Assembly: GCA_004151065.3 (NCBI GenBank)
Contig: NWUY0304144752.1
Location: 1 to 27,727 of the forward strand
Source: Larix sibirica
Taxonomy: Eukaryota; Streptophyta; Pinopsida; Pinales; Pinaceae
DNA length: 27,727 nt
Direction: 5' to 3'
The notes under the pieces are model-generated. The model was not told the DNA's origin, did no database searches, and saw nothing but the letters and a program-made list of their open reading frames with translations. Both the position numbers and the translations under genes were made by a program. The stretch's first letter is position 1. The number at the start of each line of letters is the position of its first letter. This document shows positions 11,072 to 22,038 of this stretch, piece after piece.

Positions 11072-11848
11072 ATGCATAACTATAACCACTCACCCCCTCA
11101 TTCAGCCAGGAAATCATATACATCTGAAGAATCAAGGAGTAGTCCTGAAGTGTATCTAATCAGACATAATAAAGGAAGACATGTACAAGAAAAGCTAAAA
11201 GGGGAGCTTAGAAAGAGAAAGCCACCTACTTTTGATGGTGAGAACAATAAGGGAGAAGATGCTGAAGCATGGCTATTGGGAATGAGGAAGTATTTTCAAT
11301 TGTATGACTACTCATCTAAAATGGAAGCCGAAATTTCCGTCTATAATATAAATGGAAAAAATTCAATGTGGTGGAACCAGCTGATGGAAGTGAGGAGGAA
11401 CAGTGAAAGAAAAATCTAATGGAACCAGTTTAAGAAATACTTCTAGCATAAATCTTTGTCCGAGCATTATTATGACAATAAAATGCAGGAGTTATTTTCA
11501 CTCAAACTGAGAAACATGACCATGGAGGAGTATGAGAAAAGTTTATATATTTATTGAGGTATTTTAAGTACATCAGAGATGAAAAGGTAAAGATACAAAG
11601 GTTTATGAGTGGTTTACCTTCCTTTTACATTGATAAAATATTTGATGAACCTATGAATCTGGGATAAAAAATAAGGAAGGCTCAATATTTATATGATCAG
11701 AACAAAGGTAGAGCATATTTTTCTCAATCTTTGAAGGATAAGAAGAAATACCAGCAAGATAAAAGGCAGAGGGGCTTCAAACCTCCTTTTTTTCAGAAGA
11801 AATCCTAATACATATCAACAAGATCAATCAACTCAGGGTGGATCCAAA
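11072..11848 (+). pseudogene. Gypsy gag (capsid part), broken
   Basis: Reading starts at ATG 11072, although homologous-looking leader (TKHSKSATR) runs in frame upstream. The frame holds a Ser-rich N-terminus, then KPPTFDGE, then the Trp-rich capsid motif SMWWNQL. It meets TAA at 11417-11419, where the family usually has Ser, and TAG at 11444-11446, where the family has Gln. It continues as EHYYDNKMQEL and MTMEEYEK. Between about 11540 and 11557 the register shifts by one, then reads RDEKVKIQRFMSGLP with a further TAA at 11665-11667. Near 11800 it shifts back to the first register. Gag would form the virus-like particle of the element; this copy cannot. Confidence 0.85.
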
Positions 11849-12037
11849 ATGGCCGAATCTTTGGGGAAGTGGACAAGGCAGTCAGTCAGGTGTTGGGGAT
11901 GTGAAGGAGATCATGTATATAGAGATTTCCCTCATAGGGGTGACATAATGAGAAATATGCACAACATCCAAGAAGCATCCATAGTGGAGGATATTGGAAG
12001 GATCATTCCAATAATTTATGCAGCATTGGACAACTGA
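11849..12037 (+). pseudogene. Gypsy nucleocapsid zinc knuckle and linker
   Basis: This is the continuation of gag. The knuckle reads Cys-x2-Cys-x3-His-x4, but the final zinc ligand is Phe instead of Cys (RDFPH, near 11927). It should therefore bind zinc poorly or not at all. After the knuckle comes the linker with HNIQEAS and AALDN, typical of this gypsy group. It is closed by adjacent TGA (12035) and TAG (12038). The family has Arg-Gln here, so these are most simply CGA to TGA and CAG to TAG changes. The ATG at 11849 is internal to the old polyprotein and is not a genuine start. Confidence 0.8.
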
Positions 12038-12040
12038 TAG

Positions 12041-12412
12041 GCATATCATCAGTCCAACATTATTGAGGTAGAAGGTATGATTGCCAACCAACCTATTGCC
12101 ATTTTAATTGATTTAGGAGCCATTCATAGTTATATTCCTCTCAATATGGTTGAAATATTTCATCTAAAGAGAAGTAAGCATGATTTCTCATGGTTCATTC
12201 TGTTAGCTACTGGGACTATAAGGAAGATCAATGAGTTAGTAAAGGGTTGTTCATTAGTTATGAATGGACTCAATCATTTTGCATATTTCAACATCATATC
12301 ACTTGGCTCATATGATGTTCTTATTGGGATGGATTGGTTGGATGCACCTCATTTTCTTTGAGATTCCCGTAATAAGACTCTCACTTGTCTTAATGAAGAA
12401 GGAAATCCGGTG
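12041..12412 (+). pseudogene. Gypsy aspartic protease, inactive
   Basis: The retropepsin-like domain cleaves the Gag-Pol polyprotein in intact elements. Here ILIDLGAIHSYI (12101-12136) holds the active-site position. The usual Asp-Ser/Thr-Gly triad reads Asp-Leu-Gly, because the Ser codon TCA is apparently TTA at 12113-12115. The C-terminal flap and landmark LGSYDVLIGMDWL (about 12302-12340) is intact. After a stop at about 12359 the text continues as NKTLTCLNEEGNPVTVKGIP (12374-12433), also family-typical. This is followed by a deletion of the region linking protease to RT. Confidence 0.85.
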
Positions 12413-12529
12413 ACTGTGAAGGGCATTCCAAGGCCTATTTATATAAGGTCCAAAAATTGCAAACTTTCCAATCTTGCACAAGTATGCAGGTGTATTTAAA
12501 TAAGTCCTAAGATTACCACCTAAAAAGAG

Positions 12530-12789
12530 ATTGATTTATCTATTTACTTGGTACCAGGAGCTGCCCCCGTCTCTAGAACTCCATACATAATTAGCACACC
12601 GTAATTAAAAGAGATACAAATGCAACTGGAATAATTAGGAAAAAAAAAGGGGTATATTTACAAGTGTTTATCCTTGGGGAGCATCTATACTCTTTGTATA
12701 AAAATACAGATGTAACACTGGGATTGTGTATTTATTTTAGACAGCAGAATAAGGTCACTACAAGAAATAAATACCTTATACCCAGAATT
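12530..12789 (+). pseudogene. Gypsy reverse transcriptase, N-terminal piece
   Basis: LVPGAAPVSRTPY is readable near 12548. It is followed by two stops (TAA in TP*LKE near 12602 and another near 12632). A change of register near 12660 then gives LCIYFRQQNKVTT (about 12724-12765) and YLIPRI, ending at 12789. The family motif Leu-Cys-Ile-Asp-Tyr/Phe-Arg-Gln-Leu-Asn has Tyr in place of the Asp. The catalytic Tyr-x-Asp-Asp box lies further along in intact elements and is absent, because the homology stops at 12789. Confidence 0.82.
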
Positions 12790-12960
12790 TCTTGTTGGCA
12801 CCAGATGCGGGATAGCAAACAACTCGCCAAGTTGCAGCACATGGATAGACTCAACGCTCCGGAAGTGGCACAAGTGGATGAAGCACACTGCGAGTTGGAA
12901 GCCAGAACTGCACGTCATGATAACGAAACTATAGTGAAACTGTTCTCCTCTACTATTTAG
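12790..12960 (+). other. Unknown sequence in frame with the RT fragment
   Basis: The open frame that carries the RT remnant (ATG 12664) stays open for a further 56 codons into unrelated sequence, closing at TAG 12958-12960. This tail is rich in Ala, Glu, His and Leu and does not continue the RT family. A breakpoint at about 12790 therefore joins the gypsy piece to other DNA. I do not recognise the tail. The chimeric frame is probably accidental. Confidence 0.5.
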
Positions 12961-14340
12961 CATGATCAATAAACTGCACGTCAGAATAGCTGAACGTTAG
13001 TAGAACTGTGGTTCTCTACCTATATATGAGGCCTTTTTGGTAAAGAAGAAGAGAGAGTGAGAGGAGTAAAGTAAAGTTCCACACCCTAATAAATTGGCTC
13101 TATTTATAGTTATATAGAAATGATATGTAGTGTCAGTTCATATAGAGTGAAAGCCTGTTCCATAGCCTTAGTATTATTTTTCCCATGCCCTAAGGCCATA
13201 GAGAGTTCAGCTAAATAATGGGTAAATAAAGATAAAATAAGGCATTAAGAGAAATAGAATTTCATTCTTAACTATAAAGGGAATATGTTCTTTCCTGGGT
13301 TACGTGTACTGGGCAGGTTACACTGTGCTGTGAGTCGTCCGTCCGTTGTCCCGCCTCACCTCAAACGAATTCCTCAATTGAATCAATCAATCAGTGTCCG
13401 GGCCCACCCCAAACTAAGGCTGTTGTCTGTCCGTTGTACCGCGTTAATAAAGCAGACTTCGATCTGCCCTTTTTAATGTAATTAACAGGAACTTAACTAA
13501 TTCATTCTTTCATTTCACTGAAAGAAAGCCTGGTTCTTTTTACCTTTCCACCGTATGTCGGGTTATAAATTCTCTTTATTTCAACGGGGAGGAGTGCTAG
13601 TGGGAGAGTGAGAAATTCTTTTTCTTAGTGCCTTTATCTAATTAACATTCCTGAAGGTTGTTGTTTCCATAGTGCTCCGCCTTAACTTACCTTAGCTAGC
13701 CTTATTCCGGTAAGGTCTCCGCTAGGTTAATAGTTGTCTTAAGCTTACTGTGTAAGAATGGTTTATCCTACTTGCCTTAGTCCTATAGTGTAAGTGCTCT
13801 TGGCCTGCCGTGCTAAGTGGTAGTACTAGCCTTTCTCTCCATTCTTTTCATTTCAACTAGTCCCCCCTTTATAAAGGTTCATAAGGGCAGGTGCATTTTT
13901 CAATTCTATTTATTTATACCAAATACCTCTCCTCTATTAAGCTTCTTCCTTCGACCCTTGCTTTCCTTTCTGGGCGGAGCAAAGCGCCCATACCGATGCA
14001 GCGCCCTGCTGCTCTCATTGTTCTCCGAGGAAAGAATAGGGAAACTTATCGTTGATTCAATTGTGGCAGGTTATGCCGAGACCTTCCACTATAGGGAAGG
14101 GGCAATAGGACCATAATTTGTGTGTGTAGTTTTTCGTTTTCACTTACCGGGTTCAAATGAAAAGGGTTATACTTGAGTTAGTCTTGAGAGAATAAGATAG
14201 TGTGAGTTAGCTTTGAGGGAAGGAATAAAATAGTAAGTTAAAACATAACCCTTATAGATCACTCAGGGTTGGTTCTAAGTTAGAGTGTAAAATAGAAAGT
14301 ATATTCCCCTCAATTCGCCGGCGCAAGAACAGAAAGACCC
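12961..14340. other. Gene-free spacer
   Basis: No gene was recognised. A plus-strand frame of 99 codons (13817-14116) and another of 63 codons (13285-13476) carry no known motif. The words CGTCCGTTGT and TGTCCGTTGT occur at about 13341 and 13426, a short repeat. Confidence 0.35.
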
Positions 14341-14342
14341 CT

Positions 14343-14362
14343 TTTCGCTTAGCTTAGCGAAA
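14343..14362. other. Perfect 7-bp hairpin
   Basis: TTTCGCT and AGCGAAA pair perfectly around the six-base loop TAGCTT. There is no run of T after it, so it is not a bacterial-type terminator. Small hairpins are common near transcript ends in plant mitochondria, but there is no gene next to this one. It may be chance. Confidence 0.4.
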
Positions 14363-14725
14363 TCCACCTATAACTGTGAACTTTACCTATATATTATTAT
14401 GCATCGAGAAAAGATGCAATGAACGTGGTCAGTCATAGCTAACAGAACGTAACAGAAGGAATGAACATTTATAGAGGAGGGATATATGTAGGGGAATAAA
14501 GGGATCACCTTGTGGTAAATTAGCTAGTTAAAGGTGGCATATCCAGGAGTTATTTCCCATTATAGGCCTTTAAGTGGTAAATTTATTAGTGCAAGGGTGG
14601 CCCAGCTACTCTGGGTCGAACCGCATTCGTCGATATTCCACCGAGATACAAAAGGTTATACCTTTCCTGCTCCTGCCAATTGGAAAGGGAGGGCAAGGTA
14701 CCGAAGGTAGGCATGGTAGGAGTGA
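14363..14725. other. Gene-free spacer
   Basis: Nothing recognisable. There is no open frame of note and no RNA-like fold I could defend. Confidence 0.35.
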
Positions 14726-15020
14726 TCAATAGGAGAATGGGATGAAAAGCGATTGCTTACTTTGTGCTATTAGCGATTGGGGAGAGAGATAACGGTCTAT
14801 AACGAGAGGAGTCTGAGAACGGACCATTTCCAAGATCATTATAATAAGCATCACCAGTAGTTCCGGCAGTCCCAGAAGCAATAAACTAAGCACCAGTTGT
14901 TTCACCAACAGCCTCCTATCTTTATTCCTAGGAGATTTGCTGTAGCATTTTTCATAGCATTTCCACCATAAGCAGTACCATGAGCAGTCAACCCGGCATC
15001 CCCAAGAGCAGTTGAAGCAT
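14726..15020 (-). repeat. Low-complexity Gly/Ala/Thr-coding stretch, decayed
   Basis: Read on the minus strand, about 14945-15020 gives STALGDAGLTAHGTAYGGNA, a Gly/Ala/Thr-rich peptide with quasi-repeats. The register then shifts and a 60-codon hydrophobic frame (14726-14908) follows. The composition resembles the stretch at 5390-5830 and the one near 27490-27580. It is most likely a dispersed decayed triplet-type repeat and not a gene. Confidence 0.35.
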
Positions 15021-17691
15021 CAGACCAATGATCAACCTATCTATCTCTGTTCCACTATTATGGCCCACTACGGTTGGGGTGGTCTTATTGGTGATACCAC
15101 GGTGGGGTCTTCTTCGTCAAATAGTTCGGGATATTCCATTAGTCATGCCCAAAGGGGGGGGTTGAGCCTGAACTGGAAGTCGCTTTCGGAACCATACTTC
15201 CCACAGCTAACACGTGTCACACGTGGGGAGACGCGCTTAGTAAGCTGCTGCTTCCCCGGGCCATCGGGACCGAGTGGTCAGGCCATAATATGCCCCCCCA
15301 CCCAATAAGTAACTTAGGATCTTTATTGCTTTGGGGCGTGCAAATGAATCTGGCAATTGGGTTGATCCTAACCCACCGGGTGATATTATATTCATATAAA
15401 CTTTACAGCTCTGGGTTGTATGCAGGTTTCCAAGGACTCTTCTCTATTCCCCTTGGGGCTTACTTTCCTCCCTTCAAAGACCGCTTTCCCACATTGATTG
15501 CTCTGCACCTCTAAAATTGCAGCAACGCCGCATCTCCGAATCGGAGCAAAGGCAGTGAATCAATCGGGAAGAAAGCAGGCAGAATAGAGACAAGGAAACG
15601 AGATACGTTTTGCCATTAACAACGCTTGTCGGGGAGGTAGGGTACTCTTTTTAATGCTTTTCAGGGAGTAACCGCTTTCATTTTGGTTATTTAAAGCAGA
15701 TCCAATAGTGGCATTCACGCTTGTAAGTTAGTGCCAGTCAGTAGCCATCGTTGACAGAGGGTCCATTGATTGATAGGCTGTGAACTGAGAATTTAGAGGA
15801 GGGATAGATAGAGTAACTGGTAATTAAAATAATGAAGGGGCGGCCATAGGAGTGGGTGGTCCTTGCCAGCCGATCATAGCCGATTGATCATAGCCTATAG
15901 CCGATAGTCTAATATAGTAAGCGTAAATAGCACCTATTCTGTGTGTGTATCGTCGCACCTGTGTCTCGTTGTTATTGCATTCTGTGTGCTGGCGGGTCTG
16001 GAGCGTTATTGTTCCTTTCCTCTGGCAATGGTGTCGTATAATTTATATATATATAATGAATGGGTGTAAAAAAAAATTGTATTCCCATTCAAATCCAGAT
16101 TATGGCCCCACGTTACTTTCGTGGGCAGCCAATACAAGGAGGGTAAGACCCAAGGTTCAGCATTGTTTTTGAGTAGCAGCATCGAGAGCGGCAGCGAAAC
16201 CTGAGATCGAATGCATCGACACACCTGGGATCAACTACTGTTGGCCCGGCTAACGGCAGTCAATAGTAATGTAAGTAAGTTACTAGCAGCCAAAGTCTCC
16301 ATTCATTTCAAAATAGAAAGAGAGAGTGCGCCGCTGTTGTTTCATGTTTTAGACCCCTGTAGTAGACTCATTGATTAGGCCCATTGACTAGCCCCTGTGA
16401 TTAGTCCCCTCCCTGTGTCAACCGGCGCGTGCGTGCACGTATTCAGTAGTGCTTGGTTCATTTGGATATTATTAACAAATATATTAATAGTAAAAAAATT
16501 TGTGATTAAAGTTATGTATTTAAGAAGGGAATACTCGCATGATATTGATTGCTACCGCTTGCCCATATTTGGACTAATAACTAACGCTTGCATGTTGAGT
16601 ACCGCTAACGTTCAATAATGGCCTGCCTGTTGCGACCTTACCATGGCCTGGAGCTCATAATAATGGAATTCGTTATAAAGTAAGCTGGAAGTAGGAATCG
16701 AGCTGGCTGGTCGAATCAAGGTGTAATCAAATAAGTGGAGCTTATTGACTCTGGCTGGTCCTGGTAGATCCAACTATAACTACCGGGAGGGATGGAGTAG
16801 GATGCCTCGCACGTAGACACGTCATATATAACATATTATATATAATTGCTCTGGTCACGAGCATGAGAAGGATGGTAAATTCAGAGTCTGTAAGGGTGGC
16901 CTGTGGGGTGGGTCCCGCTTAATTTGTTAGTTAAACCCCTGTTAATTCACACAGAGCGTGTCTTTATTTGTGAAAAGAATATATGCAGTTTCACTTTTCA
17001 ATATTAAACCTTGCATTCCCCGATAAGCGGGATGTTTCTTCGTGAGGTGACAAGGTCGAGGTAGAGGAGGGTATAGGGTCAGGGTCAAGGGAAACGTGAA
17101 AATAATTATTTTATGCTTTACTTAGACTATACAGACAGAAAAAAGAGGGAATTAAGGAAGGGACGAGAAGCGACGACATAAGGAAGATAAAGCCAGCTTA
17201 TAGGGAGCACAGCAAGCGATATAAAGCAAGGCCCTTGGTTCATCGATCAGCGAGCAAGCAGCAATCCAAGCTAGCAAGACTAGCGAAGTCATCATTCCTA
17301 ATCAATAGTGTGAGGCGTGTTCAAATGGCATTAATATCGGATAAGGCAAAACAATAAGGAAGGTTTGGGAGGTGGGTTAAAACAGGTATGTCTGCCCCAT
17401 GAAGGAATCGAAACTGTTTAAGTCATATCGCGAAAGTAGCGGAGCCAGCTAGCAGCCACTAATATAATATTATAATAGTTGGGAGGGGTGCGTCCAGAGC
17501 GAGCAGCGCGGCTTTGGTAAGTAAGCATCACTTGGCTTTCCTTCTACTTCAATCTCTATCACTCTAAATAAAAGGCTCCCACTAGGGCTAATATAATAAT
17601 AATATATATATATACCCAATTGATTCTCCCTCCTCAACCTTGCAACCTGACTGCCTGACTGAGAGATTTATATATGCCCTCTATTGATTGA
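15021..17691. other. Long gene-free spacer
   Basis: No gene was recognised. Plus-strand frames of 98 codons (15012-15308) and 74-75 codons lie here without known motifs. A small hairpin, CCACG/CGTGG, flanks TTACTTT at 16107-16123. Short TA microsatellites occur at about 16042-16054 and about 17599-17613. GATCATAGCCGATTGATCATAG-like words repeat near 15874-15895. Confidence 0.35.
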
Positions 17692-18123
17692 TCACTGTCC
17701 ATCAATAGATTGCTTCCCAACAGAAAGAAATCTAAAGTAGGCTATAGAAATTGAAATAGCAATGTTCCGCCCAAGCAAGCAAACCTGTGTGAATGCTCTA
17801 AGTTCATGTAATTGAGCTGGATCTATATAAAAGTGGGAGGTGTGACACAAATAGGAAAAGCAAATAGGCATCTTCCTACCTAGCAATGCTGTCCTTACAA
17901 GTAGGCATATCCTGGCTGGCTGTAGAAATTCTTGTATCTGGCTGGTCAGGTTCCATCCTGGCCCTACAAGAGAAGGTATCATAGTATTGCTGCTACCACT
18001 AATGAATATTCGTGCCTGAAGCAAGTCGTATAGGGAGTTCCGCCCACAGCTATTATATCTGCAAGTGTTTACTCCCACCCAAGCAGCATAAGACAGGCAA
18101 GTGGAACAACGATGAGTCTCCAT
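17692..18123 (-). CDS. Unrecognised 143-codon open frame
   Basis: A minus-strand frame from ATG 18121-18123 to a stop at 17692. The product is Cys-rich near its N-terminus (METHRCSTCLSYAAW) and otherwise mixed, with Ile/Ser-rich ends and no domain or clear membrane segment that I recognise. Another minus-strand frame of similar length begins 0.9 kb further upstream (18556-19014). No support beyond length is visible. Confidence 0.13.
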   Translation of the reverse strand: METHRCSTCLSYAAWVGVNTCRYNSCGRNSLYDLLQARIFISGSSNTMIPSLVGPGWNLTSQIQEFLQPARICLLVRTALLGRKMPICFSYLCHTSHFYIDPAQLHELRAFTQVCLLGRNIAISISIAYFRFLSVGKQSIDGQ

Positions 18124-18555
18124 AATATTAACTCCGCAATCTTAGCAATTAGTTAATGGAGTTACTTATCTTAGAGTTCTAGCCTATTGGACTGTACTAG
18201 CTTATTCAGTGGGCCCAACAACTGGATTAGTTACCGAACATGGGGAGTTCCTTACTTGTCCTGACAAGGAAGAAACAAGCATAAGGAAAAGCCGCTTGTA
18301 GTAGTTTCCATTCTTTAAACAAAGCCACCCCGTGAAAGCTTTAAGAGACTATATTAGTCCTGCTTTGTTAGTACCGCCACCCTATGGACTACTTCAAGCC
18401 TGCCGACAAGATGCCACCTTTCATTAAGCAAATTTCCCAGTTATCAGAAGGTCTATTATATGTTTCAAGCTAACTTGGTGCCTGGGCCTAACTTGTTAAG
18501 CTATAAATAAAACTCAAAATAACTTATGACTACCTGTCCCCCCCTTAAATTGTTT
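18124..18555. other. Gene-free spacer
   Basis: Nothing recognised. Confidence 0.35.
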
Positions 18556-19014
18556 TCATTGGTTTCTTGAACTAACTGCCTGTGGGTTTTTTAAAGGACG
18601 AGAAGCATTCTGTTTTATTATTCCATAAAACAAACTCAACCAACAAACCTTCGACCTGCCTGCTGAGAGAGATCTTGCAAACCTCAAAATAATACCGGCC
18701 CGTCTTTCTAGACCTCCTGAGAAATTAGATATACCTCCTAAAACTGGAGACCCAGATAAAAATGACCACCAAGAACTAGGGACGTGCAACGTCTCGCCTA
18801 GCAGTATAAATACCTGATTCAACTCCCTACATTGACGATATCTTACCTCGACAAACACTCCTGGATCGACTAGTGGCATCGACTCTTGGATCTCTGGGAT
18901 TGAGCACATTGAAAAAACTAAACATTTACCACTTGTTGAAACAGAGTAAGTACCCCGGATTGCAAGTAGGTGCCAATTTACGCTAGCCAATAAACTGGCG
19001 AGAGGACATGCCAC
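18556..19014 (-). CDS. Unrecognised 152-codon open frame
   Basis: A minus-strand frame from ATG 19012-19014 to a stop at 18556, one of the longest ATG-started frames in the window. The product has a hydrophobic N-terminus (about residues 1-20) and Ser/Gly/Leu-rich middle sequence such as SWWSFLSGSPVLGGISNFSG, with several Arg. I recognise no domain. A further 72-codon frame lies immediately upstream on the same strand (19022-19240). It could be a lineage-specific mitochondrial open frame or a chance frame. Confidence 0.15.
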   Translation of the reverse strand: MACPLASLLASVNWHLLAIRGTYSVSTSGKCLVFSMCSIPEIQESMPLVDPGVFVEVRYRQCRELNQVFILLGETLHVPSSWWSFLSGSPVLGGISNFSGGLERRAGIILRFARSLSAGRSKVCWLSLFYGIIKQNASRPLKNPQAVSSRNQ

Positions 19015-20937
19015 CCGGGAGTCAATGCAGTCGATTCAGGTGTTGAGCACTTGATGACAGATTGTGAGTCACTTGATGCCAGGTTTCAATTACAAGTGTT
19101 GATCCCCAGGATGGAGGTGAGGTACTGATTCCCCATTGCCAATGATGGAAGCAGCACACACCCACTGGAAGTAAGATCTGGAGGCCCATACTCATTAAAG
19201 GGGCACAGAGACACGAAGGAGGAACACTTGTAGTGAGCAATTGCTGAGAGTAAGGAGAAACTATTTTACCATCTAATACTTATCTCAGAACGTTTCTATC
19301 CATAGTGCATGGAGCTTATTAAGGCTAATAGCCCAGCTAGTACCGGCAGTCAAAAGTGCATGCATGGACGCAAAAGAGTCTAAAGTGTGCTAGAATTTGC
19401 TGGTCCATACAGCGTCTTAATATTAGGGCTAGTCTCTTAAGGCAGCTTATTGCCATAAATAAAGTGAATGGATGGTACTCAATGAATGCTGGTACTTGTT
19501 AGAATAGCGTTTACAACTGAGCTATCTGCTGATAAGGGCGTTCCACCAAGCACTTAACCATCCAGTAAAGGTGTATATTTCCCAGCCCGCATTACCCATT
19601 AAATATGCATTCTCGCGTTCCCGCATTCAGTTCCAGCCCCCATGATGTTATTCGTTGACGTTACTTGATGAGAGAAAAGCAGCAATTGCGGGCAGTTATC
19701 AATTGTGAATAAATCATATGACTTGCTTATTATTGTTACTGCACAGGCTGGTCCGAGAATGAGACGACGGGACTTGTATGAATAAACTTTATTTCAGATA
19801 TTATTAGTTCCCCTATCAGCAGCCCTTGCACTATTCTAATTATTAGTCCCATCATACACATACTAGTTAGCTCTAACACCTAGCTATTTAACCTGATCTC
19901 CTCTTTCCCCATCAATTTGTTGCGGCCATTCTCTCTTTTTGGAGCAATTTTGGAGATCCCTGAAGCAACCTTCGGAGACTCACTAAGCAAGCACCTATAG
20001 AGCACTAGTATGTTCTTTCAGACTTCATTTGCATGCGATAGTGAGACCTACCTGCTTATTGAGATCTTGATACTGGAGACCCGATATCGACCTCCAAAAT
20101 CCCCTTCGTTTCATAATCCATATTTGGATATAAAATATATATTATATAAAAATACAACCAAGTCCCCAACAAGACACCATTGCTAGGAGATCCCTACTTG
20201 CCTGAACTGTTAGTGCCCGTAATCACTTGTTATATTTACCCACTTATTGAAATGAGAAGAGACAATTGCCTCTCTCACTTAGACTTACAGCATTGGATCC
20301 GCATGTAATAAGGGCTTCACGTGGAGAAGATAGAGCATTGTTAGACGGGCGGGCGTTCAATACTGGCTGAAAGAATACTTACTTGGTACTGCACTTAGAC
20401 CTTTGCTATTACTCTGCTTACTTGCTTTAATTTATGTTGGACAGCGAGAGCCTCTGAACCTCAAACCTCTCTGCCAAACTAAGCTCAAGCCACCACAAAC
20501 TCCAGAATTTAATGCTAAGATCATTTCTAGCTACCTAGCCTAGCATATAATCCAAAGCTTTCCAAGGAATAGGGTAAGGAGAGATAGAGAGGGAGCAGAG
20601 CCCTCCTCTATCTCTGTGGATTTATTGACAATAGCTGCCTCCCACAGCTTCCCACACAGAGCGGATCTTAGTTGACTTTCCACCTTTGGAAATACCACCT
20701 CACGTCTGACACTCCCACCTAGCATTGATACCACACATGGTGGAGGGAGAAGTAACACATGATATAATTCCATGGCGACGAAGGTCGCGAATGTAATAAC
20801 CACCGCTAGCGCAGGCGCCCAACTCAATGTCGACTGCATTAAACTCTCAGTTATTCTTGTGTATAGACACTTTCCCCGAGAGGAGAGCCTGCCGAGTTAA
20901 CCCCGACCTAAGGATTGGATTCCTTCTGGATCAATAT
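19015..20937. other. Gene-free spacer
   Basis: No gene was recognised. A 99-codon minus-strand frame at 20540-20839 has a hydrophobic N-terminal third. It lies just downstream of the LINE 3' end on the same strand, but I see no LINE motif in it. Confidence 0.35.
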
Positions 20938-21004
20938 TCTTTTTTTTCTACCCAATCTTCCTGGAGAGACATGAGACCGGTCCAAAAACAAAAGCCTTGG
21001 TTTA

Positions 21005-21400
21005 CCATTTGACCCCCATATTGGCCAGAGAATCAACAACCTTGTTTGCGATCCTTCAAAAATGCAAAGGGATTATGGTTATATCTTGGATGAGAGTGGC
21101 CAATTCCACTAATTGAATAGAGAAGTGCAATTTTATAGAGGTTTGACCTAAATTACTAACTCATATAATTTTCCTTAGGATGCCAATCATAATCTTCGAG
21201 TCACCTTCTACCATTAAGGGGCCAATTTAGATTATTTGGCTAACTTGAGCCCTCATATGAGAGCTTATATTTCTGCCACATTGCTGGTTGACTTTCCCAA
21301 TTTCTTAGCGAAGCCTAGGATCCATCCACCCTTTTGGGATCATAAAAATTAACCATGCGTGTCACGGGGCCAGGATTTTTGGCTCCATGACAATTAGTTT
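21005..21400 (-). pseudogene. LINE RNase H domain, broken
   Basis: The minus-strand text gives GGWILGFAKKLGKSTSNVAE (21270-21330), then VEGDSKIMIGIL (about 21175-21213), then IANKVVDSLANMGVKW (about 21003-21052). These are the successive conserved blocks of the plant RVT_3 type RNase H fused to LINE ORF2. Several stops interrupt them. Upstream, the block that should carry the first catalytic Asp reads His-Gly-Ala. The second Glu (in VAE) and the Asp in EGDS and VVDS remain. Confidence 0.85.
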
Positions 21401-21729
21401 AAAGAGGAGGCAACAACCAAAGAGAATGTTTAACAAATTATGGATTAAGAAGGTAGGTCTTGGGTCGACATGGGGAGTTTAACATTATGGATCAATGCTT
21501 CCAGAATGATTTTTTCATTGCCAGTGGTGGACCAATATTCCTTTGCCCATTACCTAGTGTAAACCGATTCAATGATATTCTTTTTTATTCTTCCAAACCA
21601 GCTACTGATCCCTTCTATGGTCTTCGAAAAATCCTACTATTATATGCTCTTTCCAGGTATTCTATAGTAAAATTCCTTGGATGATTTTCCAGATATGATT
21701 TCTTATTTTGTTTTAAAGGGGTTGGCAGT

Positions 21730-22038
21730 CTAGCCTACAAAAGTTGTTTTAATGTCTCCCCTTGTCCTGTCTAAACACTTCAATTTCGTGGCAGCCAAAT
21801 CCCACCAACCAGAGGTAACTAGGCAGAGGTCAAAGAGGTGGGTTAGGGTCTCTCTCTTTAGCTTGGGTGCAGAGAAGACATATTGATGGCCCGCTAAAGC
21901 CATGCTTAATAAGGTTCTCCCCAGTAAAAGTTTTGCCATTAAACAAGAGCCATAAGAAGGAATATATTTTAAGCCATTGATTCTAATACCAGAGTTTTTC
22001 CCATATATCCTGAGATTGCAGATGGAACCAGCTAGCAC
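21730..22038 (-). pseudogene. LINE zf-RVT domain, broken
   Basis: The 102-codon minus-strand frame contains the zf-RVT layout: a Pro-Ser-x-Gly start, GRTLLSMALAGHQYVFSAPK, and then RETLTHLFDLC with Trp-Trp after it. The C-terminal His-x4-Cys half of the site is kept (about 21823-21840). The two N-terminal Cys of Cys-x2-Cys read Tyr and Ser, so zinc binding is unlikely. The ATG at 22038 is not a real start. Confidence 0.8.

Larger units (their letters stand above)
10895..12789 (+). mobile_element. Ty3/gypsy retrotransposon fragment (gag, protease, start of RT)
   Basis: The piece contains, in the correct family order, the gag capsid region, a nucleocapsid zinc knuckle, an aspartic protease and the first part of reverse transcriptase. 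All are on the plus strand. Conserved landmarks of plant Ty3/gypsy Gag-Pol polyproteins are readable: KRKPPTFDGE near 11213-11242, a CCHC-type knuckle near 11891, ILID-GA near 12101, and LVPGAAPVSRTPY near 12548. The fragment is non-functional, with at least six internal stops, two frameshifts, and a deletion between the protease and RT. It stops inside RT at 12789, and neither LTR is visible. The left edge is uncertain: diverged gag leader is readable from about 10980 and may begin near 10895. Confidence 0.9.

Noticed and set aside
11882-12091. Minus-strand 69-codon frame
   Set aside because: It is a shadow of the gypsy nucleocapsid and protease region.
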